NCBI GenBank assembly: GCA_027494055.1
Contig: JAOSJO010000001.1
Location: forward strand, 310,001 to 374,000
DNA: 64,000 bases
DNA from: Anaerolineae bacterium
GTDB lineage: Bacteria > Chloroflexota > Anaerolineae > Aggregatilineales > JAFGMM01
Direction: 5' to 3'
Positions within the stretch are counted from its first letter, which is position 1. Every line of letters begins with the position of its first letter. Made by a program: the position numbers and the translations under genes. The notes below the pieces were generated by a model. The model searched no databases, was not told the DNA's origin, and worked only from the letters and a program-made list of their open reading frames with translations. Shown here piece by piece: positions 28,265 to 36,642 of the stretch.

Positions 28265-29878
28265 CTAATAGCTGCGATGCCGGGGCATGGTCCCGCGCCG
28301 GCCCTCGCCCGGCTGGCGGTTGCGCCACATCGGCGGCGCGGACTCTTCATCGAAGCGCCATTCGAAGAACCCGGCACCCGGCCCCATGTGGAACCCCATC
28401 CAGCCCGCGCCTTCCATCACGAACTGCTCTGCCCACGCCTGGGCGCGCGCGCGCATCGCGTCGGCCACGTCTTCGGAGAACAGGCCCTCCTCGACCGCCT
28501 GGTCGATCTCGGCTTCCATATCCGCCGCAAGCGCATCGACCACGGCCTCAGGGTCCACGTCGTTGGCTTCGGCCACCTCGGCGATGGTTTGTCCGTCATC
28601 CAGCACCTCCAGCAGCGCCTCGACATCGATCCCGATGGCGTCCGCCGCTGCCTCGTACCGGTCCGCCGGGTCCATCATGCCGAATATCATGCCGTGACCG
28701 AACGGGCCAAACGCCTCATCGGGGTAAATCTCGATGCGCGGCCCACGGCCCTGACCGAACTCCCAGCGCCCGCCGCGCCCGAAGTCGAAGCGGCGCAGCC
28801 CCTCCTGCAGGCGTTCCTCCATCATCCGCCCCATCTGGCCCATCATCGAGCCGAACCGCCCGGCGATACCGGCCATCATGGGGTGCTGCGCTTCCACGAA
28901 CGCCGCGACCTCTTCGGCAAGGTCTTCGGTCTCCGCCGCGACAATGGCGTCAACGACGGCGTCAGGGTTCACGTCGTTGGCCTCGGCCACCTCAGCGATG
29001 GTCTGCCCGTCGCTGAGCGCCTCGACCAGCGCGTCGCGCTCGACGCCGATGGCGTCCGCAGCCACTTCCAGCCAGTCTGCCATCCCGCCGATAGCGATTT
29101 CGACCATCGGGCGGGCTTCGATCCGGTCGCTGAACGGTTGGATGTTGAAGCGGAAGCCCATGCCGCGCCCCTGACCAAGCTCAAGGCGCAGCGACCGCCC
29201 CGCCCCGATGTCAAGCGAGACGCCCAGGGATTCTTCGACGAAGGACCGGGCGTTGTCGGTGATGCGCGCCGTCTCCGCCGCGACGATGGCGTCAATCACG
29301 GCGTCAAGATCCGCGCCGTTCGCTTCGGCGACCTCGGCGATGGTCTGCCCGTCACCGAGCGCCTCCAGGAGCGCGTCGGCCTCGATCCCGATGGCTTCCG
29401 CCGCCGCCTCGATCCACGGCTGGTGCCACATCAAGCGCCCCGCCGGCAGGGTCTCAATCGCGCCCCACACGTCGGGAATCGTGATCTCCGGCGTGTCCAG
29501 TCCACCAAACCTGAGCCGGACTCCGCCCAGCGCGTCGCCATAAACCAGGTCCAGCGCCATCGCCTCCGCGTTGTTGCGGTAGCGCCGCGCCGCGCTCGCC
29601 GGCAGTTCGCCCGCGCAACTCACCTGATGCTCCACGATGGCGTCAACCACGGCGTCGGGGTCCACGTCGTTTGCCTCGGCGACCTCGGCAATCGTCTGGC
29701 CGTCGGCCAGCGCCGCGCGCAGCGCGTCCTCCGTGACGCCAATCGCGGCGGCGGCGACGCTGAGCACCGCCACGTCGCAGCGCGGTTCCTCTTCCTGCGC
29801 CTGGGCCGCCCCCAACGTGAGGACGGAACTCAACGCCAGGACGACGAGCAGGCCGGTGGTCAAGAGCTTCTTCTGCAT
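28265..29878 (-). CDS. Secreted protein with four copies of a DGQTIAEVAEANxVDxDAVVDAI helical repeat
   Basis: RBS AGGGAGG; signal peptide MQKKLLTTGLLVVLALSSVLTLGAAQAQ; four repeats separated by unlike Gly/Met/Phe-rich linkers. Confidence 0.8.
   Translation of the reverse strand: MQKKLLTTGLLVVLALSSVLTLGAAQAQEEEPRCDVAVLSVAAAAIGVTEDALRAALADGQTIAEVAEANDVDPDAVVDAIVEHQVSCAGELPASAARRYRNNAEAMALDLVYGDALGGVRLRFGGLDTPEITIPDVWGAIETLPAGRLMWHQPWIEAAAEAIGIEADALLEALGDGQTIAEVAEANGADLDAVIDAIVAAETARITDNARSFVEESLGVSLDIGAGRSLRLELGQGRGMGFRFNIQPFSDRIEARPMVEIAIGGMADWLEVAADAIGVERDALVEALSDGQTIAEVAEANDVNPDAVVDAIVAAETEDLAEEVAAFVEAQHPMMAGIAGRFGSMMGQMGRMMEERLQEGLRRFDFGRGGRWEFGQGRGPRIEIYPDEAFGPFGHGMIFGMMDPADRYEAAADAIGIDVEALLEVLDDGQTIAEVAEANDVDPEAVVDALAADMEAEIDQAVEEGLFSEDVADAMRARAQAWAEQFVMEGAGWMGFHMGPGAGFFEWRFDEESAPPMWRNRQPGEGRRGTMPRHRSY
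28530..29770 (-). repeat. Four intragenic repeats encoding AAxAIGIExDALLEALxDGQTIAEVAEANDVDPDAVVDAIV
   Basis: Near-identical CTCGGC(G/A)ATxGT(T/C)TG(T/G/C)CCGTC segments near 28575, 28990, 29335 and 29685. Confidence 0.8.
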
Positions 29879-30039
29879 GGAATACCTCCCTGAACAGAAC
29901 TGCAATGATACACATCCTGCGCGCGCTGGCGCGCAGGCTCCGCCCGAAACGGCGGAATTCACGGGCATTGTGACAAAAACCTGTTACAATTTGATGTCAG
30001 TTGCATACGATTCTGCGCGTTCCCGGCTGCGAGTATTTG

Positions 30040-30068
30040 TTGACAGGAGCCGGTAGGAACCGTATACT
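30040..30068 (+). promoter_or_regulatory. Near-consensus sigma70 promoter TTGACA-N17-TATACT
   Basis: ttgacaggagccggtaggaaccgtatact, 35 bp upstream of the FHA gene ATG. Confidence 0.75.
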
Positions 30069-30102
30069 GCGACATCATGTGTGCTCACGGCAGGAGGCCC
30101 CC

Positions 30103-30849
30103 ATGCAGCAAGGCAACGGCAGCTTTCGGTTGATTGTGCGCCGTGGCCCCCAACCCAACCAGGTCTACGAACTGACGAAAGATGTCATGACGCTCGGGCG
30201 TGACATCACGAACGATATCGTCATTAACGATCCGGAAGTGTCGCGGCACCACAGCCGCCTGACGCGCACCAGCACAGGGTACACACTCGAAGACCTCGGC
30301 TCAACCAATGGCACATTCGTCAACGGGCAGCGCCTTTCGGGCGCGCGGCCGCTCGCCAACGGCGACATGGTGGGTATGGGCGAAACGGTCACGATGGCCT
30401 TTGAAGGCGCGTTCATCCCCGCCGGCATGATGGGTGACCAGACGGTGCTCGGCGCGCCGTCGCCGGGCAGCAGCGCGCCGTATCCCGGCGGCTATCCTCC
30501 GCCGGGCCAGCAACCGCAGCCGCCGAAGCAGCCGCCTCCGGTGTACGCACAGCCGCAGCCGCAGTACCAGCAACAGCCGTACCCGCAGCAGGCGTATCCA
30601 CCCCAGCCCTACCAGCAGCCCCAGGCCGGCGCGCCGCCGGAAGCCGGCTATTACCCGCCGGGCTATTACGCCGAAGAGGGCGGGGGCAGCAACAGGCTGC
30701 GGTACGTGCTGTTGGGGTGTGGTTTTGTGGTGGTGCTGTGCGTGGTCGCGGCGATTGCTGCGGTCATGATTATCGACTATGGCAACCTGTGGTGCGACGT
30801 GCCACTCGGCCCGACCATCGTGCAGCTTGTCGGCGGTACGTGCCCGTAG
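30103..30849 (+). CDS. FHA domain protein with Pro/Gln-rich linker and C-terminal TM helix
   Basis: MTLGRDITNDIVINDPEVSRHHSRLTRTSTGYTLEDLGSTNGTFVNGQRL; PQPQYQQQPYPQQAYPPQPYQQPQ; YVLLGCGFVVVLCVVAAIAAVMII. Confidence 0.9.
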   Translation: MQQGNGSFRLIVRRGPQPNQVYELTKDVMTLGRDITNDIVINDPEVSRHHSRLTRTSTGYTLEDLGSTNGTFVNGQRLSGARPLANGDMVGMGETVTMAFEGAFIPAGMMGDQTVLGAPSPGSSAPYPGGYPPPGQQPQPPKQPPPVYAQPQPQYQQQPYPQQAYPPQPYQQPQAGAPPEAGYYPPGYYAEEGGGSNRLRYVLLGCGFVVVLCVVAAIAAVMIIDYGNLWCDVPLGPTIVQLVGGTCP

Positions 30850-30874
30850 CGGATTACGTAGGACGCGACGTTCC

Positions 30875-30912
30875 GGCGGGAAGCGCATCGGCGGCTTCCC
30901 GCCTTTTTTTTA
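30875..30912 (+). terminator. Intrinsic terminator
   Basis: GGCGGGAAGC-GCATCGGC-GGCTTCCCGCC followed by TTTTTTTT. Confidence 0.88.
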
Positions 30913-30966
30913 TTGCCCTTTCGCCCTGAATGCCTGCCACTCTCTCCGGTAACGCCAACAAGGAGG

Positions 30967-31080
30967 GGTGGTAGGGGCGACCCGGCGGGTCGCCCAGCTT
31001 GATGACCTTCTCCCTGAGCCTCCACAAGTGGAAGGGGATACGTCGATCGCTTCCCGAAAGCTTTGAGCTTTCGGGAAGCT
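30967..31080 (-). repeat. Composite palindromic repeat, copy 3 (inverted orientation)
   Basis: A: GGTAGGGGCGACCCGGCGGGTCGCCC; B: GCTTCCCGAAAGCT-TTG-AGCTTTCGGGAAGC (31049-31079); reverse complement aligns with copy 2. Confidence 0.85.
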
Positions 31081-31182
31081 GCACAGTATGGCAATCGCCT
31101 CGTTGAGAGTTCCTATTATACGTTATTAATAAATTCTATGGTAAGATGAAGGTGTTTGTTCCATATCCTGTGGAGGTGACTG

Positions 31183-31764
31183 ATGCTTAGCGGTCATTGT
31201 AATGTCTGTGGTGCGCCGATTTCTCTTCAGCACGGACAGACTACTGTCGTCTGTACACAATGCGGGACCGGCTTCAAAGTTCATTACGGTTCAGAAAGCT
31301 GGCACTTGGAGCCGCTCAAACCGCCACCACAGCAAGCCTCGCATCCGCCACAGCCAGTGCCGCAATGGCCCGCCGGTCGTGTGGTTCTGCTGCTTGGAGC
31401 CGTGGCGCTTGTCGTCGGCTCAATGCTGCCTTGGGTTACAGCCTCCACGGCTTTCATGTCCGTAAGTAGGAGCGGTGTGCCAGGCGATGGTGTCATCACG
31501 CTGATAATTGGTCTTATAGTTGGTTTAGGAGCATTGATTGCCAGAGCCAAGCCCGGCAAACGTCTTGGCCTGGCGTACTCCATATTTGGATTGATCGCGG
31601 GGGCTATTGCTCTACTGGACATGACAAACGTGGGCGACGTCGTTGCCAGCGCCAATGAAGACACGCTTATCTATGCCAGTGTGGGTATCGGTTTGTACGT
31701 AGTCGCGATTGGTGCGGTGCTGGTGTTTGTCGGTGGCTTAATGCGTTGGCCGGAAGTCAGATAG
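31183..31764 (+). CDS. Zinc-ribbon membrane protein
   Basis: CNVCGAPISLQHGQTTVVCTQCG followed by several hydrophobic helices. Confidence 0.7.
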   Translation: MLSGHCNVCGAPISLQHGQTTVVCTQCGTGFKVHYGSESWHLEPLKPPPQQASHPPQPVPQWPAGRVVLLLGAVALVVGSMLPWVTASTAFMSVSRSGVPGDGVITLIIGLIVGLGALIARAKPGKRLGLAYSIFGLIAGAIALLDMTNVGDVVASANEDTLIYASVGIGLYVVAIGAVLVFVGGLMRWPEVR

Positions 31765-31803
31765 GGTACGGAAGTCGCGACAGCAGAGGTTAGGGGGCAT
31801 CTC

Positions 31804-33436
31804 CTAACGTCCGGCTATCGGCGCGTCTTCCGGCTCTGGTTCGGCCACCTTCTGCCGCCCCATCAGTAGGGCGGGGACCAGCGCGATCAGGCACACCGCC
31901 GCGCCGATCAGCATCGCCTCCCGCACGACCTGTACCGTCGATTCGAAGACCACCGTCGTCGCCGCGTTGAAGTCGAAGACGGGGGAGCCGGTCTCCGCCG
32001 CCATGAGCGTGGTGAGCCGGCGCAGCGAGAAGGTCGTCATCGCGGCGAGGCTGGCCGTCATGCCCACGAGCCGGATGATGATGACCAGCGCCGAGACCGA
32101 GCCGCGCTCGTCCGCCGGGGCGGTATCGACCGCCGCCGCGCCGACGGGCGAAAACGTCAGCCCCAGGCCGATGCCGGCCAGCGCCAGGTGCAGCGCCATC
32201 CGCGGATAAGGCGTGTACCCGGTCCACGTGAGGCCCATCGCCGCGAAGCCCACGAGCGCCGTCGCCAGCCCGGCGACAACCGGAATCCGATAGCCGAGGC
32301 GCGCCGTCAGGTAGCCGCCGGGGATCGCCGCCAGCGCCATCGGCACGGTGAGCGCCGAGAGCAGCAGGCCGGCCTCAAGCGCGGCCTGGTTGATGTAGGA
32401 GAAGTCATCCTGCCGCACGTTGATGAGGATGGGCACCGAAACCAGGCCGATCATCAGCGCGAAGCCGACGAACAGGTTTGTCCCGGACGCTGTCGCATAG
32501 AGCCGCTGCTTGAACAGCCGCAGGTTGTGCAGCGGGTCGTGGGCGCGCAGCTCCCACCAGATGAACAGCGCCAGGAAGGCCGCGCTCGCCGCCAGCAACG
32601 GCACGGCGTAGGGCGGCGGCTGGCCCTAACTCCTCAAGCGGGACCCCGCCCGCCGTATCGACGTTCGCGCCCAGGCCGAGGATGAGCGCCAGGTGCGCGA
32701 GCGTGAGCAGCGCCGCGCCGATGACATCGAAGCGGCCCCTGTCGAGCGACTGCGTCGCGCCGCGCAGCGCCCACCACGCCGCCGCCAGCGCCAGCAACCC
32801 GACCGGGAGGTTGAGCAGGAAGAGGATCTGCCAGCCGAAAAGCGGCGATTGCAGCGTCCCGGCGGCGCGCAGGTCGGCGAGCCACTTCACCATCACGCCG
32901 CCGTACAGGTGCCCCAGCACCCAACCGGCGGTGTCCACCGTCGCCACCACGCCGAGCGGCTGCGCGCGCTTCCCCGGTGGGAACAGGTCGCCGACCAGCG
33001 CCATCGTGATCGGCACCATCGCGCCCGCGCCGATGGCCTGGATCACCCGCCCGATCACCAGCGCCGCCAGCGCCGCCTCCGAGCGGTCCGGGCGGCTGCC
33101 CGCCGCGCGCGCCGCCTGTATCAGAAGGTCGGTGGGGCCGTGGTTGGCGGTCGCTACCAGCCACGAGCCGACGATGAAAATCCCCAGGCACAGCAGGTAG
33201 ACCTTGCGCCGCCCGATCAGGTCGGAGACGCGCCCCATGAAGCTCATCGTGATGGCGTAGGCCATCAGGTACCCGCTGACCGCCCAGGCCGCGTCATCGA
33301 GGCCGGTTTCGAGCGGAATCTCCAGGTCGATCACGACGGAGGGGAGCACCGCCGAGATAATGGTGAGGTCCAGCGCGCCGATGAACACCGGCAGGCTGAT
33401 GAGGGCCAGAATGAACCAGCGACGGCGGTTGGTCAT
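31804..33436 (-). CDS. MFS transporter, DHA2/EmrB-like (frameshift near 32630)
   Basis: MTNRRRWFILALISLPVFIGALDLTIISAVLPSVVIDL...GRVSDLIGRRKVYLLCLGIFIVGSWL; continues PPPYAVPLLAASAAFLALFIWWELRAHDPLHNLRLFKQRLYATA... in the other frame. Confidence 0.88.
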
Positions 33437-33443
33437 GGCGAAG

Positions 33444-34253
33444 TCAGTTTGATCCCTGGCCGGGTACCGTGCCGGGCGCTGTCGGCGCCGGCGTCGCCTC
33501 GGAGACGACGTAATCGGCGGGCGCTTCGATCTCCACCGCCGCGCCGTAGTCGTAGAGTTCGATGGTCCACGAGGGCGGTTCGGCAACGCCGTCAGGGAGC
33601 GGGCGGTTTGGCTCCACCACGGCGACGCGGACCACGCGCATATCGTCCGCCCTGATCCAGGCGTCCACGGCCACGTCTTCGCCGCCGATCAGGCCGAGCG
33701 TCAGGCTCCCCACGTCGCGCCCGTTGCCCGTTCCGCGAACGTGGTAGCTCTGCGCGCCGTCCACGTCCTCGACGCCGACGAGTTCCAGATCGTGCATGGT
33801 GCTCAGCGCCGCGCGCAGGCCGCCGTCCTCGGCGAGGATGGCGGCGGGGTCCAGCCCTGGCACGAAGTCATACTGCCACCAGCGCCCGCCGGTCAGCGTT
33901 GCGTTGGCGAGGTACTGGTCAGCCCCGATGGCGATGAACGTGCCCTCCGCCACCAGGCCGCTGATCTTGATCTTGACCTCCGCCCGGATGCGGTTGGGCG
34001 CGGCGTAATCGGCTGCGGCGCGCATGAACTCGATCACGCCGCTGGTGTCGGACGTGTCGATGTACACCGGCGCGCCCTGCCGCTCGATGATGACGCGGAA
34101 GCTCTCCGCCTGGCTTACCGCCTCGCTCGCCGCCTCGACGATGGCGTTGACATCGACAGGTGTGGGCGCGGGGTCTGGGCCGGGGTTGCAGCCGGCCAGG
34201 AGTGACGCAACCAACAACAACAGAAAACCCGCAAACTTCAGCGACATTGACAT
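33444..34253 (-). CDS. LppX_LprAFG-like (LprG-type) lipoprotein
   Basis: Lipobox LLVASLLAGC; AIVEAASEAVSQAESFRVIIERQGAPVYIDTSDTSGVIEFMRAAADYAAPNRIRAEVKIKISGLVAEGTFIAIGADQYLANATLTGGRWWQYDF matches the LppX_LprAFG pattern. 7-nt gap to the MFS gene. Confidence 0.75.
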   Translation of the reverse strand: MSMSLKFAGFLLLLVASLLAGCNPGPDPAPTPVDVNAIVEAASEAVSQAESFRVIIERQGAPVYIDTSDTSGVIEFMRAAADYAAPNRIRAEVKIKISGLVAEGTFIAIGADQYLANATLTGGRWWQYDFVPGLDPAAILAEDGGLRAALSTMHDLELVGVEDVDGAQSYHVRGTGNGRDVGSLTLGLIGGEDVAVDAWIRADDMRVVRVAVVEPNRPLPDGVAEPPSWTIELYDYGAAVEIEAPADYVVSEATPAPTAPGTVPGQGSN

Positions 34254-34328
34254 AAAATACACACCCTCCCCATTGCCGGGGGAATTGTGACGCAGCCCGT
34301 AGAGAATGGCAAGTGCGGGCCGTTTGGG

Positions 34329-34358
34329 TTGGCAGTACACCTTCTTGTTCGCTACAAT
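34329..34358 (+). promoter_or_regulatory. Putative promoter TTGGCA-N18-TACAAT upstream of the fluoride riboswitch
   Basis: Box spacing and position just upstream of the aptamer. Confidence 0.45.
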
Positions 34359-34370
34359 GCCCGCACTTCA

Positions 34371-34425
34371 GGATGGCGATGGAGTTCGCCACAACCGCCC
34401 CTCCGGGCTGATGACTCCTACTACG
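34371..34425 (+). ncRNA. Fluoride riboswitch (crcB motif)
   Basis: GGATGGCGATGGAGTTCGCCACAACCGCCCCTCCGGGCTGATGACTCCTAC matches GGNGAUGGNGUUCGCCNNAACCGCC...GCUGAUGACUCCUAC; located upstream of crcB/fluC. Confidence 0.95.
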
Positions 34426-34535
34426 ATACAGCAGCAGAATAGTCTCACGCAGGCGGGGTCCGCCGGACCCTGCCGCACGGGCCGGCGTCCTTAGGGTCGC
34501 CGCGCCCAGCGAGACGCCGGGAGGGAAATCGCGCT

Positions 34536-34907
34536 ATGGCAGAAATCATCATGCTGGCAATCGCCGGCGCGCTGGGCACGGTGTCGCGCTACGTGCTGGG
34601 AAACGCGGTCCACCGCATCAGCGGCGACGCGGTTTGGGGTACGTGGGCCGTCAACATCCTGGGATGCTTTCTCTTTGGCGTGGTCGCGGCCCTGGCCGAG
34701 AAGCGGCTGGAGATCAGCAACGCAATGCGCCTCATCATCCTCACCGGCTTCATGGGCGCGTTCACCACGTTCTCGACGTTCATCTTCGAGACCGGGAACA
34801 TGGTCCGAAGCGCGCAGTGGGGGCCGGCGCTGGTGCACGCCGCCGGGCAGATTCTGGTTGGGATGGTGTTCCTGTTCCTCGGCCTCACCATCGTGCAGCG
34901 GCTTTAG
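34536..34907 (+). CDS. crcB: Fluoride channel CrcB/FluC
   Basis: MAEIIMLAIAGALGTVSRYVLGNAVHRISGDAVWGTWAVNILGCFLFGVVAALAEKRLEISNAMRLIILTGFMGAFTTFSTFIFET. Confidence 0.96.
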   Translation: MAEIIMLAIAGALGTVSRYVLGNAVHRISGDAVWGTWAVNILGCFLFGVVAALAEKRLEISNAMRLIILTGFMGAFTTFSTFIFETGNMVRSAQWGPALVHAAGQILVGMVFLFLGLTIVQRL

Positions 34908-34919
34908 GCCGCGCGCCGG

Positions 34920-36530
34920 TCAGAACGCCCGGTAGCGCCACACCCCATCAACCATCGTGCCCGCGACCTTGATGTCGCGCAGCGCCATCGGCTCGACGGT
35001 GTGCGGGTCGTCTTCCAGCGCCACGAGGTCGGCCAGGTAACCCGGCGCGAGCCGGCCCAGCCGGTCCTCCAGGCCGGCGGCGTAGGCCGGGCCGGTCGTG
35101 TAGGCGGCGAGCGCCTCCTGCACCGTGACCCCGCCCTCTGGCCGCCAGCCGTTGGGTCCGGGCCGGCCGTCGGCCTTGCGGCGCGTGACGGCGGCGTGCA
35201 GCCCCCAAAGCGGCTCCACCGGCTCGACTGGCGCATCGGAGCCGAACGCGAGCCGCGCGCCGGCGTCGAGCTGGACGCGCCAGTTGTAGGACCACTGCGC
35301 GCGGTCGCCCCAGTAGCGGTCGGCGGCGCCATGTCGCCCGTCGCGTGGATGGGCTGCATCGAGGCGATGACGCCGAGCTGGCCCAGGCGACGCCGGTCGT
35401 CGGGATGGATGATCTGCACGTGTTCGATGCGGTGGCGCATCGCGTCGGGGGCGACGCCGCGCGCCTGTTCCTCACGGCGCACGGCCTCGAACACGTCGAG
35501 CACGTCATGCACCGCGCGGTCGCCGATGGCGTGGATCGCGGAGGGGATACCGCCCGCGCTCGCTTTGCTGACCAGGGCGTACATCGTCTCCTTGTCGGTG
35601 ACGGACACGCCCCGGTTCTCCGGCTGGCCCTCGTAGGGTTCGACCATCAGCGCCGTGTTGGGGCCGAGCGCGCCGTCGGCAAAGATTTTCAGCCCGCCCA
35701 GGCGCAGCATATCGTCGCCAAAGCCCCAGCGCAACCCCATCGCGAGCGCGTGTTCCAGGTTCTCCGCCGGCTGGATGTGTTTGAGCACGCGCAAGCCCAG
35801 CGCGTCGCGCGCGTGGAGCAGTTGCAGCGCCTCGAAGCAGCGCGGCCCGTCGAAGTCGTGCGCGCCGGTCAGGCCGGCGGCCCACAGCCGCGCCTGCGCC
35901 GCTTCGATCCAGTCCGCGATCTGCTCAGCGGTCGGGTCGGGGATGGCATTGGCGACCAGGTCCATCGCGTTTTCGAGCAACACGCCGGTTGGCTCGCCCC
36001 GGCCATCGCGCACGATCTGGCCGCCGGCCGGGTCAGGGGTGCCCGCCGTCACGCCCGCCATGCGCAGCGCCATCGCATTGACCCACGCCGCGTGACCGCT
36101 CTTCGCCGTGAGGTAGACCGGGTTGTCCGGCGCAGCGGCGTCGAGGTCGGCGGCGGTGGGGAAGGCCTGGCCCTCCCAAAGCTCCTGCCACCACCCGCGC
36201 CCCCGGATCCACACGCCGGGTGGGGTGTCCTTCGCGAACGCCGCCACGCGGCGGACCGCCTCGGCCCTGGTGGGCACCTCGAACAGATCGACTCTCCCCC
36301 AGCCCGCGCGCGTACCACGACAGGTGGATGTGCGCGTCCACCAGGCCGGGGATCACCGTGCGCCCGCCCAACTCGTGCACCGGCGCGCCGGGACGCGCCA
36401 TCATCTGAATGGCGGCGTCGTCGCCGGCCGCGATGATCCAGCGCCCTTGCAACGCCAGCGCCGTCACCCTGGGCCGGGCGGGGTCGAGTGTGTGCACGTT
36501 TCCGCCGATCAAGATGCGGTCCGCTAACAT
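34920..36530 (-). CDS. YtcJ-like amidohydrolase (two frameshifts, near 36290 and 35325)
   Basis: MLADRILIGGNVHTLDPARPRVTALALQGRWIIAAGDD...VIPGLVDAHIHLSWYARGLG / VDLFEVPTRAEAVRRVAAFAKDTPPGVWIRGRGWWQELW... / GGVTVQEALAAYTTGPAYAAGLEDRLGRLAPGYLADLVALEDDPHTVEP. Confidence 0.85.
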
Positions 36531-36642
36531 TCCCTGCCTCCTTGAGACCCTACAGAGACCCTACCGTATGGCATAGTCTACCCTATAAAGCGGACAAGGG
36601 GCCGAAAACCCCCTGTCCATTATGCTCCCCGGCGCGCTGCTG

